Positions 1 through 7,420 of a stretch of DNA of 7,420 nucleotides are shown here, piece by piece. Each line of letters begins with the position of its first letter. The stretch's first letter is position 1. A model generated the notes under the pieces. The model saw nothing but the letters and a program-made list of their open reading frames with translations, was not told the DNA's origin and did no database searches. Source of the stretch: Chloroflexota bacterium (GTDB taxonomy: Bacteria; Chloroflexota; Dehalococcoidia; Plut-88900); the NCBI GenBank assembly GCA_022572865.1, contig JACZVB010000060.1:1-7420 (forward strand), in the 5' to 3' direction. Both the position numbers and the translations under genes were made by a program.

Positions 1-1
1 T

Positions 2-124
2 TTTGGTAATGTCACTGAAGTAGCCTATGAGGTCGGCTTCAACAGCCTGGCGCATTTCGCCAAAGTGTTTCGCAAGCAGTTTGGCGTGGCGCCGAAGGAA
101 TACGTCTCCCGATTGAAAGAGTGA
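2..124 (+). CDS. AraC-family transcriptional regulator, C-terminal fragment (cut by window edge)
   Basis: Forty codons are open from the left edge to TGA at 122-124, which is followed directly by TAA and TAG in the same frame. The peptide contains the classic second helix-turn-helix of AraC/XylS regulators: [20 protein letters not shown], then [12 protein letters not shown], matching the family pattern of VA..VGF....F.R.FK...G..P..Y at the extreme C terminus. This half binds DNA; the ligand-sensing or signalling part lies outside the window, so the effector is unknown. The parent protein could be a simple AraC regulator or a larger sensor fusion, because this C terminus occurs in both. Family assignment is secure, specific function is not. 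Directly downstream is a promoter region with 21-bp-spaced direct repeats, a spacing typical of AraC-type sites, so the regulator may control the next ORF. Confidence 0.88.
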   Translation, partial: FGNVTEVAYEVGFNSLAHFAKVFRKQFGVAPKEYVSRLKE

Positions 125-171
125 TAATAGTTGCCGCGATCTTAATTTTCCTCCTTTATTTCTTCAAAATA

Positions 172-206
172 TTACACTAGCGTCAATACTTCTTACACCA
201 GCGTTA
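172..206 (+). promoter_or_regulatory. Imperfect direct repeat with 21-bp phasing, candidate AraC-type operator
   Basis: TTACACTAGCGTCA (172-185) and TTACACCAGCGTTA (193-206) match at 12 of 14 positions and start 21 bp apart, two helical turns. Direct half-sites at this spacing are how AraC family dimers or monomer pairs are known to bind, and an AraC-type gene ends just upstream. The second copy abuts the expected -35 position of a candidate promoter at 225-233, the arrangement of a directly activated promoter. The repeat is seen; the regulatory role is inferred. Confidence 0.45.
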
Positions 207-224
207 GAAATCTCGCCTTACGTG

Positions 225-233
225 TGGTATATT
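225..233 (+). promoter_or_regulatory. Candidate extended -10 promoter for the 329-481 ORF
   Basis: TGGTATATT is an extended -10 element (TGn followed by TATATT at 228-233). The hexamer 17 bp upstream is TAGAAA, a poor -35, as expected for an activator-dependent promoter. Transcription would begin near 240, leaving a leader of about 90 nt before the ATG at 329. Confidence 0.35.
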
Positions 234-328
234 TTCCAAACACTAATTACTCAGAAGAAAAACTGACACTGCTGAAGTGATACAACTGTCTAGCTGACAA
301 TATCCAACCAAACTTAGAGGAGGGTAAT

Positions 329-481
329 ATGAATTGGCGAATGAATGTAAGACTTGCCATCATGGCGGTGCTTTCCCTGGCTGCGAGCTATTGTCCTGCC
401 CAGCCCTGGTCGTTTGAAGTGCTAAGAAGCGACCTCTCCCTTATCCGAGACTCTATCTACAGCCGCGCCTCTGCAATCTGA
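329..481 (+). CDS. Short secreted-type protein of unknown function, possibly a truncated gene
   Basis: A 50-residue ORF starts with ATG at 329, five bases after a very strong Shine-Dalgarno, GAGGAGG (317-323), and ends with TGA at 479-481. The N terminus looks like a signal peptide: basic residues R4 and R8, a hydrophobic core LAIMAVLSLAAS (9-20), and a possible signal peptidase I site after Ala24 (Cys-Pro-Ala). The cysteine at 22 does not sit in a proper lipobox, so a lipoprotein is unlikely. Only about 25 residues would remain after cleavage, which is very short for an exported protein. The ORF may therefore be the surviving 5' end of a longer gene; no continuation is evident in the other + frames after 481. 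I do not recognise the family. The excellent ribosome binding site and the candidate regulated promoter upstream support real translation. Confidence 0.5.
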   Translation: MNWRMNVRLAIMAVLSLAASYCPAQPWSFEVLRSDLSLIRDSIYSRASAI

Positions 482-484
482 GCC

Positions 485-688
485 TCACTCCGCAGTCCTC
501 ATCCCAGCTTTTAACACATCCGCAGCGCTCTTTATCTGGTTTGCACATCTGTACAATCGACAAATCACTATTTTGTTGCCATCAACTGTAGGTTTATTAC
601 CATAAACCACCATTTTTGACATCTGCCCCTCTAGTTCTGTTAAATACCCTTTGATGATAATTCCCTGTTCCCCTTTTGCTAGTTGCAC
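485..688 (-). CDS. Doubtful small hypothetical protein
   Basis: A 67-residue reverse-strand ORF starts with GTG at 688-686 and ends three bases from the stop of the convergent ORF at 481. The frame stays open upstream only to 709, where a TAG lies, and no good Shine-Dalgarno precedes the GTG (an AGGA lies about 11 bases away). The composition is protein-like, with a hydrophobic stretch GIIIKGYL near the start and a C-R-L-Y-R-C pair of cysteines around residues 43-48, and there is no long ORF opposite it. No family is recognised. It could be a fragment of a decayed gene or chance. Confidence is low. Confidence 0.22.
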   Translation of the reverse strand: MQLAKGEQGIIIKGYLTELEGQMSKMVVYGNKPTVDGNKIVICRLYRCANQIKSAADVLKAGMRTAE

Positions 689-938
689 GAGACCGGCTAT
701 CCTATCAAGCTAATGAGGCCGCCACAGACGGGCACCAACCCCTTCGCCGGAAAAACTCGACATCAAGACCCGCTAAGCCAGCACCGAGACTCATTAAGAC
801 GCTTGAATACGGCAGCAAACTAAGAAACAAACTTTAATGGCATCGCTAACTAACAGGCCTCTTATTATTATGATTACCTATAAGAACATATATATAGAGT
901 ACAAATATCTTATATCTTAAGAAGTATAAATAAGTAAA
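689..938. other. AT-rich stretch without a gene, obg upstream region
   Basis: No convincing coding frame is seen here. The last 80 bases are strongly AT-rich with several TATA-like hexamers (around 880-896), so an obg promoter probably lies here, but no -35/-10 pair stands out. No terminator hairpin was found between the left-hand ORFs and obg. Confidence 0.5.
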
Positions 939-2210
939 GTGATCGACTTTCTAGAAATAAAAGTTCGTGCAGGGAATGGTGGTGATGGGGTGGTTAGCTT
1001 TCGGAGGGAGAAATACGTGCCCTTTGGAGGCCCTGATGGAGGATTTGGGGGTAAGGGAGGCGCTGTTGTGATCGAGGCTGGCGATGGAGTTTATGACCTT
1101 GGCCATCTGGTTGGAGTAGCGGAGTTCAGGGCAGAGGCTGGTGCCAAGGGCGGAGGCGGCAACAGGAGGGGTGGAGATGGGGAGTCGTTTGTAATCAGGG
1201 TGCCGTCCGGTACGGAGGTGGAGGCAACAGCCCGGGGAGATCTGGGAAAGGCTGATTTGCTGGCGGAGGGCAGTAGTATTACCGTAGCCTGGGGAGGGGA
1301 GGGGGGTCTGGGGAACAAGGCCTTTGCTACGTCATCTATGAAGGTGCCGAGGATGGCTGAGGCAGGGACCCAGGGTGAGAGGGTGGAGGTGAAACTGGAC
1401 TACAAGGTCGTCGCTGACATAGCCCTGCTGGGCCCGGCTAACGCAGGCAAGAGCCGGCTGCTGAATGCTATCTGCGGGGCGAGGGCCCCTGTCGCGGATT
1501 ATCCGCTTACAACACTGGAGCCTATACTGGGCATTACGGAGCATGAGTGGGTCCAGTACGCGATAGTGGAAGTGCCAGCCCTGTGGATGGTGCGGCTGGC
1601 GAAGGGGGAACCGCTGGCAAGAAGCCCTCTCAAGCACGCCGAGAGGGTAAGGGTGATCGCTGTTCTCCTGGACACGGCATCCGATAACCTGGTGGAGGAC
1701 TACCAGACGGTAATTGATGGGCTTGAGCGATACGGTAACGGGCTGGCGGAGAGGCCCAGGATGGTCCTGGTGAATAAGATAGACCTGCTGGAAACATCAT
1801 CGGAGGCCTACAGAAAAGCAACGGAGTTTAGGCCCGGCGGCGTCGAGACATACCTGGTGTCCGCGGCCCAAGGCCTGGGGATGGAGGACGCGGTAGCGGC
1901 CATGGTACGCCTGGCCAAGGCCCAACCTTACGAGAGAAGCCAGCAGGTCGACTCTGAGGTGGCTATTCTCAGGCCTACGGCCCGGCGGGTCAGGAATAGG
2001 GTTAGGGTGGATAGGGATGAAGGTGATTTCGTTGTCAGATCCGAGCGCGTGGAGAGGATGGTGGCCGGCACCGATCTCAATGATTGGGAGGCCAGGACAC
2101 AGCTGATGGCTTACATGGAGAGGATGGGAGTGCATAAGGCCCTGGAAAAAGCGGGTGTGAAGATTGGGGACACGGTCCGGATAGGCAACACGGAAATGGA
2201 GTGGAGTTAA
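939..2210 (+). CDS. obgE: Obg family GTPase with degenerate G3 motif
   Basis: Obg/CgtA GTPases bind the 50S ribosomal subunit and act in ribosome assembly and stress control. The 423 residues show all three Obg domains: the glycine-rich Obg fold (1-157, with VSFRREKYVPFGGPDGG), the G domain (about 158-330), and the OCT domain (about 345-423, ending in VKIGDTVRIGNTEMEW). The P-loop GPANAGKS (165-172), switch I threonines T191-T192 in DYPLTTLEP, G4 NKID (279-282) and G5 SAA (308-310) are present. The G3 motif, normally DIPGLIEGA, reads EVPALWMVR (211-219), so the Asp and Gly that contact magnesium and gamma-phosphate are Glu and Ala; the family's following glycine-rich segment is also lost. The residue after GKS is Arg rather than Thr. 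GTP binding looks possible but hydrolysis is doubtful. The GTG start fits the family N terminus; the Shine-Dalgarno is weak. nadD follows after 1 bp. Confidence 0.93.
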   Translation: MIDFLEIKVRAGNGGDGVVSFRREKYVPFGGPDGGFGGKGGAVVIEAGDGVYDLGHLVGVAEFRAEAGAKGGGGNRRGGDGESFVIRVPSGTEVEATARGDLGKADLLAEGSSITVAWGGEGGLGNKAFATSSMKVPRMAEAGTQGERVEVKLDYKVVADIALLGPANAGKSRLLNAICGARAPVADYPLTTLEPILGITEHEWVQYAIVEVPALWMVRLAKGEPLARSPLKHAERVRVIAVLLDTASDNLVEDYQTVIDGLERYGNGLAERPRMVLVNKIDLLETSSEAYRKATEFRPGGVETYLVSAAQGLGMEDAVAAMVRLAKAQPYERSQQVDSEVAILRPTARRVRNRVRVDRDEGDFVVRSERVERMVAGTDLNDWEARTQLMAYMERMGVHKALEKAGVKIGDTVRIGNTEMEWS

Positions 2211-2211
2211 G

Positions 2212-2823
2212 GTGAGGATAGGGGTGCTGGGCGGGACCTTCGACCCTGTCCACCTGGGCCATCTGATAATTGCGGAGGAGGCCAGGACCAGGCTCTCGCT
2301 GGAGAAGGTGCTGTTCGTGCCCGCCGGGAGGCCCTGGTTCAAGGACGGCAACGACGTTACAGATACGGCCGACCGTCTGGAGATGCTTCGACTTGCCCTG
2401 GAAGGCAATCCGCAATTTTCCATCGATACCCAGGAGCTGGAGAGGCCCGGCGCCACCTATACCGTGGACACGATAGCTCAACTCAGGGAGCAGATGGGCC
2501 CAGAGGCGGAGATCTTCTTCATCATTGGTCTGGACGCCCTTGCGGAGCTGAACCGGTGGAAGGACCCGGAGCGGCTGGCCAGAATGTGCTTCTTCGCCGC
2601 GATGAGGCGACCCGAATTCACCGAGTTGGATGTGGCAAGCCTGGTTAAGACCGTTCCCGGCGTATCCGGGAGGGTCCATCTGCTGGAGAATATCCAGGTG
2701 GACATCAGCTCCTCGGATATAAGGTGTCGGATTCAGGAGGGTCTCCCAATACGCTATCTGGTGCCCCGGAAGGTGGATGAGTATATCAGGGGAAAAGGAC
2801 TCTATCTAAAACAGTCGAGGTAA
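2212..2823 (+). CDS. nadD: Nicotinate-nucleotide adenylyltransferase
   Basis: NadD transfers AMP from ATP to nicotinate mononucleotide, giving deamido-NAD and pyrophosphate, the penultimate step of NAD synthesis in the cytoplasm. The 203-residue length is normal. The nucleotidyltransferase signature GGTFDPVHLGH lies at residues 7-17, with the HxGH histidines H14 and H17. Other family motifs follow: VPAGRPWFK (37-44 region), RPGATYTVDT (78-87, substrate pocket), FIIGLDALAEL then W (103-116), and the ATP-binding ISSSDIR (165-171, usually ISSTxIR). The GTG start is one base after the obg stop, and GGAGTGGAG at the end of obg serves as the Shine-Dalgarno, so the two genes are probably translationally coupled. 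The next gene, a glutaredoxin, begins five bases after the nadD stop. Confidence 0.95.
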   Translation: MRIGVLGGTFDPVHLGHLIIAEEARTRLSLEKVLFVPAGRPWFKDGNDVTDTADRLEMLRLALEGNPQFSIDTQELERPGATYTVDTIAQLREQMGPEAEIFFIIGLDALAELNRWKDPERLARMCFFAAMRRPEFTELDVASLVKTVPGVSGRVHLLENIQVDISSSDIRCRIQEGLPIRYLVPRKVDEYIRGKGLYLKQSR

Positions 2824-2828
2824 GGCAT

Positions 2829-3077
2829 ATGCCAAATGGAATAGTCGTCTACACGACCCCCACTTGAAAGGTATGCAGTGCAGCCAGGAGTTACCTGGCC
2901 GACAGAAGGTTGCCTTTCACCGAGGTCGACGTTTCACGGGACGGAAAGGCCAGGTACCGGATCAAAAAGCTGACGGGCCGCGCCCGGACCCCCGTGTTCA
3001 TTATCGGCGGGTACGTAGTGTCCGATTTCAACCGGCACCGGCTAGATAAGCCCCTGGAGGGTGAAGAGGGACGGTAG
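2829..3077 (+). CDS. Glutaredoxin-like selenoprotein with UxxC active site (in-frame TGA read as selenocysteine)
   Basis: Read through one TGA at 2865-2867, the frame from ATG 2829 to TAG 3075-3077 gives an 82-residue NrdH/glutaredoxin-like protein. It starts IVVYTTPT, then the TGA codon (residue 13), then KVC, so the TGA replaces the first, nucleophilic cysteine of the family's TPTCxxC motif; Cys16 is kept. The rest fits the thioredoxin fold: LPFTEVDVSRD (28-38), LTGRARTPVFIIGG (48-61) with the cis-proline P55, and a terminal DFNRHRLDK segment. Length is usual for small glutaredoxins, and the frame is open after the TGA. GAGG (2817-2820) lies 8 bases before the ATG, and the gene follows nadD by 5 bp, so it is probably in the obg-nadD operon. 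A stem-loop starting at the TGA resembles a bacterial SECIS. Related Sec-containing glutaredoxins are known in some anaerobes. The alternative is a nonsense mutation or sequencing error. The role would be thiol-disulfide exchange in the cytoplasm; the partner is unknown. Confidence 0.8.
2865..2919 (+). promoter_or_regulatory. Candidate bacterial SECIS stem-loop
   Basis: The TGA codon forms the base of a hairpin. TGAAAGG (2865-2871) pairs perfectly with CCTTTCA (2913-2919). After an internal loop, GCCAGG (2883-2888) pairs perfectly with CCTGGC (2894-2899) around the loop AGTTA. The loop holds G2890-T2891, and 22 nt separate the TGA from that G. Known bacterial SECIS elements lie inside the coding region just after the UGA, with a GU in a small apical loop about 16-37 nt away, where SelB binds. 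The pairing is seen; SelB recognition is inferred. Confidence 0.7.
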
Positions 3078-3185
3078 GGACCGTTTAAGAATCGGGGTTC
3101 GGCCATCCCCCTCACGCCCAAGCTAAAAGGCCTCGATGACAGGACAACCGAAATGGGGCCGGAGCGAGGTGGATGGAGGGGCGGG

Positions 3186-5944
<2,759 letters not shown>

Positions 5945-5973
5945 TTGACATAACCGAGGGTGAGACTTAGAAT
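5945..5973 (+). promoter_or_regulatory. Strong sigma-70 type promoter
   Basis: TTGACA (5945-5950, perfect -35), a 17-bp spacer, and TAGAAT (5968-5973, one mismatch to the -10 consensus). Start of transcription is expected near 5980, exactly where the first arm of the RNA's end-pairing helix begins. No protein gene lies downstream on this strand before the terminator, so the promoter most likely drives a non-coding RNA. Confidence 0.72.
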
Positions 5974-5979
5974 TGAAAC

Positions 5980-6286
5980 TGCCCTAGGGACTACGGGAAA
6001 GATCCTGAGAGAGGAGGGGCGAATGAAGAGGATTCATCTTCTGCATTGTCGCCTCGAAATCGATTGTATAGGCCTCGCTGGTGGTAGGGGATAGGCTGTA
6101 GCTAGGTTGGAGGAGGCACCAGCGGGGAGTCAGGATGTCGCCTCCCGGCCCTAATTTTTAGGGGTATTCGCTGAGGCGAGCCCGCTCCGGTAGTGATCAC
6201 CGGGATAACAAGGCCAGGGGCGACAGGGCATATTAATCTATCGATATTGAGGCCTGGATGCGCTAGTATCCAGGCCTCTTTCTGTT
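5980..6286 (+). ncRNA. Unassigned structured RNA of about 300 nt with own promoter and terminator
   Basis: The transcript between the promoter and terminator folds consistently. The ends pair: TGCCCT (5980-5985) with AGGGCA (6225-6230). Inside are three branches. The first is GGGGCGA (6016-6022) with TCGCCTC (6049-6055), one G-U, topped by a small hairpin. The second is an 11-bp helix (6073-6083 with 6117-6127, one G-U) enclosing a G-rich 33-nt loop. The third is GTCGCC (6137-6142) with GGCGAC (6219-6224), which abuts and could stack on the end helix. The third branch carries hairpins CCCTAA/TTAGGG (6149-6163), TCGC/GCGA (6168-6179) and CCGGT/ACCGG (6187-6203). No start-stop frame of note is present. 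I tested it by eye against RNase P RNA, tmRNA, SRP RNA, 6S RNA and common riboswitches and found no match. It could be a divergent member of one of these or a new RNA. The structure is a manual fold. Confidence 0.6.
6249..6286 (+). terminator. Rho-independent terminator
   Basis: GAGGCCTGGAT (6249-6259) and ATCCAGGCCTC (6268-6278) form a perfect 11-bp stem around an 8-nt loop, followed by TTTCTGTT (6279-6286) on the + strand. The T-tail marks it as the end of the + strand RNA. It also lies 34 bp beyond the stop of the convergent reverse-strand operon and may stop that transcript too, though no T-tract follows in that direction. Confidence 0.85.
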
Positions 6287-6312
6287 GAACCCAACCTTTG
6301 GGGAGAGCCTAT

Positions 6313-6582
6313 CTAGGCAAACCCTCGAAGCAGGGCCCGTATCCCGGGCGCCGACGCCCGAGCTGCCTCACTAAGGCCCGCTATATCCTCCGCCGACATG
6401 ATCGACGGGCCCCGGCCGAAGCGGCCCGTGTGATAGTAGCAGAACCTCAGGGCCTGGGACCCGTCCTCGAACTGGAGTAGCTGGATGGTCGGCTCCCAGT
6501 GGGGCCTGGGGATGCTCACCTCTTCGACCACCTGTCCCCGGCCCCAGGGCAGGTTAAAGGGTCTTGGTAGTTTTCTCTCCAT
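6313..6582 (-). CDS. Small protein of unknown function downstream of ruvA
   Basis: An 89-residue ORF starts with ATG at 6582-6580 (an in-frame TTG at 6591 is an alternative start) and ends with TAG. No clear Shine-Dalgarno precedes either start. It has no signal peptide or membrane segment. The predicted layout is beta strands (around IQLLQFEDGSQALRFCYY) followed by a helix (AEDIAGLSEAARAS) and a basic tail (RALLRG). The pattern of strand, YY, glycine-rich turn, then S-x-E-x-I-x-x-L is faintly like PC4-type single-strand DNA-binding domains, but this is a guess from pattern only. It lies 52 bp after ruvA on the same strand and is probably co-transcribed with ruvC-ruvA. Codon composition matches its GC-rich neighbours, which supports a real gene. 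Confidence 0.7.
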   Translation of the reverse strand: MERKLPRPFNLPWGRGQVVEEVSIPRPHWEPTIQLLQFEDGSQALRFCYYHTGRFGRGPSIMSAEDIAGLSEAARASAPGIRALLRGFA

Positions 6583-6634
6583 TGGCGGCAATTAGCGAGA
6601 CAGCTGTAGAGGGCATACCTCTGCGGCCCAGGGC

Positions 6635-7216
6635 CTATCCAGTCCCCAGGCTTTGGAGCACGGTCCGTACCTTTTCCTCTAGTGGGGCATCGGGTTCCAG
6701 GCGCACCCTGGAGATGGCCGTCCTGGCCTCCGAGGGAGCGTATCCCAGAGCGGAGAGGGCGGCGACCACTTCGTCATAGTCAGGGCCCGGAATGCCCACG
6801 GCCTCACCCCACTCCCTCTCCAGCTTGCCTTTCAGCTCCAGCACCAGCCTTCCCGCCATCTTCTTCCCCAGGCCACTGACCTGGGTCAGCTGCTGGGTGT
6901 CTCCGCCGGCGATGGCTACGGCCACGCTCCGGGGGGACATGGCGGAAAGAAGGGCAAGGGCCAGCTTCGGCCCTACTCCACTGACGCCGATCAGGGTGAC
7001 GAAGAGGTCTCGCTCATCGGTGGTGGCGAAGCCGTAGAGGGCCAGCACGTCCTCTTTCACATGCAGGTAGGTGTGTAGGCGGACCCGGTCACCGGGACTG
7101 CCAAGTACGCTGATGGTGGAGGTGGGCGAAAAGACCTGCAGGCTCATGGGCCCTATGTTGAGGGCGACCTGATCGGGGCCAAGGGACTCCAGCACACCTT
7201 GCAGGCTGTATATCAA
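6635..7216 (-). CDS. ruvA: Holliday junction branch migration protein RuvA
   Basis: RuvA binds Holliday junctions as a tetramer and loads the RuvB motor; with RuvC it resolves recombination intermediates. I set the start at TTG 7216-7214, giving 193 residues beginning MIYSLQGVL, the expected family N terminus; AGAGG lies 7 bases upstream. The frame is open further upstream only because it runs antiparallel in frame within ruvC. Domain I is the OB fold (1-63) and keeps the acidic pin residues E55-D56 in HVKEDVLALYGF. Domain II has two helix-hairpin-helix motifs, LIGVSGVGPKLALALL (75-90) and VSGLGKKMAGRLVLEL (113-128). Domain III (about 146-193), which contacts RuvB, starts YDEVVAALSALGY. The ruvC stop is 10 bp upstream, so the two genes are in one operon. 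ruvB is not in the window and does not follow ruvA directly. Confidence 0.95.
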   Translation of the reverse strand: MIYSLQGVLESLGPDQVALNIGPMSLQVFSPTSTISVLGSPGDRVRLHTYLHVKEDVLALYGFATTDERDLFVTLIGVSGVGPKLALALLSAMSPRSVAVAIAGGDTQQLTQVSGLGKKMAGRLVLELKGKLEREWGEAVGIPGPDYDEVVAALSALGYAPSEARTAISRVRLEPDAPLEEKVRTVLQSLGTG

Positions 7217-7226
7217 CCCTCTACCT

Positions 7227-7420
7227 CTAGGCGTTCTGTGATAGGAGCCGGTCCAGTGAGGTCTGGTGCAGATGACAGAGGGCCACCGCGATGGCGTCCG
7301 AAGCGTCCAGGGGCTCCGGCGGTATGCTGAGACCCAACTGCAGCCGCACCATCTCCTGGACCTGCTTCTTGTCGCTGCCACCGTAGCTGGTGACCGCCTG
7401 TTTGACCTGCCTGGGAGCAT
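7227..7420 (-). CDS. ruvC: Crossover junction endodeoxyribonuclease RuvC, C-terminal fragment (cut by window edge)
   Basis: The last 63 codons of RuvC enter from the right edge and end with TAG at 7229-7227. RuvC cuts Holliday junctions symmetrically with two metal ions. The fragment has the family's [20 protein letters not shown] segment and the final catalytic acidic pair in [14 protein letters not shown], where the two aspartates and the terminal histidine correspond to the end of the RNase H-like active site. The N-terminal catalytic residues lie outside the window. The gene precedes ruvA by 10 bp on the same strand. Confidence 0.93.
   Translation of the reverse strand, partial: APRQVKQAVTSYGGSDKKQVQEMVRLQLGLSIPPEPLDASDAIAVALCHLHQTSLDRLLSQNA

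Noticed and set aside
1797..2679. Reverse-strand ORFs of 219 and 200 residues
   Set aside because: Antisense to obg and nadD, with no recognisable motifs; typical shadows in GC-rich coding DNA.
2865..2867. Glutaredoxin as a simple nonsense pseudogene
   Set aside because: The TGA falls exactly on the active-site cysteine, the frame is otherwise intact, and a SECIS-like hairpin is anchored on it. It remains the main alternative if Sec genes are absent.
2864..3049. 61-residue + strand ORF starting just before the nadD-gyrB gap
   Set aside because: Wrong frame of the glutaredoxin gene. The true frame gives thioredoxin-fold motifs when the TGA is read through.
3071..3086. Small hairpin ACGGT/ACCGT over the glutaredoxin stop as a terminator
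   Set aside because: Only 5 bp with two or three T residues after it; too weak to call.
5990..6230. RNase P RNA
   Set aside because: GGGAAAGATCC near 5995 recalls the GGAAAGTCC core, and the ends pair, but the matching ACAGAA element before the 3' end and other conserved regions are missing.
6000..6230. Cobalamin or TPP riboswitch
   Set aside because: AGTCAGGAT (near 6128) and CTGAGA (6005-6010) are isolated resemblances; the remaining conserved boxes are absent and no + strand gene follows the terminator.
7217..7420. ruvA frame extended to the right edge (261 residues)
   Set aside because: The extra 68 residues are arginine- and serine-rich shadow of ruvC; the family N terminus begins at TTG 7216.

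Overview
The window looks like chromosomal DNA from an uncultured bacterium, most likely Chloroflexota (Dehalococcoidia-like). That placement is inferred from the GC-rich housekeeping genes, the obg-nadD pairing and the ruvC-ruvA pair; nothing here proves it.

Left part (1-938): visibly more AT-rich than the rest. It holds the last 40 codons of an AraC-family regulator, a promoter region with a pair of direct repeats spaced 21 bp apart, a 50-residue secreted-type ORF with a strong ribosome binding site, a doubtful reverse-strand ORF that converges on it, and about 250 bp with no gene. This part may be foreign or decayed DNA.

Centre, + strand (939-3077): three tightly packed genes. Obg (ribosome-assembly GTPase) has an aberrant G3 motif. 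NadD (NAD synthesis) starts 1 bp after it. A small glutaredoxin starts 5 bp after nadD. The glutaredoxin reading frame contains a TGA exactly where the first cysteine of the CxxC redox motif belongs. The TGA lies at the base of a stem-loop whose apical loop contains GU. I read it as a selenocysteine glutaredoxin (UxxC) with a bacterial SECIS element; it is easily missed because the TGA breaks the ORF.

Centre-right, - strand (3186-5573): gyrB, complete, of the long type with a large insertion after the TOPRIM domain.

Non-coding block (5574-6312): about 740 bp without a protein gene. It contains a near-consensus sigma-70 promoter on the + strand, then about 250 nt that fold into nested branched helices with paired ends, then a perfect 11-bp hairpin terminator. 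This is best explained as an independently transcribed structured RNA of about 300 nt that I cannot assign to a known family.

Right end, - strand (6313-7420): the end of ruvC, all of ruvA (Holliday-junction processing), and a small conserved-looking protein of unknown function, probably one operon.

The two observations most worth checking are the selenocysteine glutaredoxin and the orphan structured RNA. The Obg with a degenerate G3 motif comes next.
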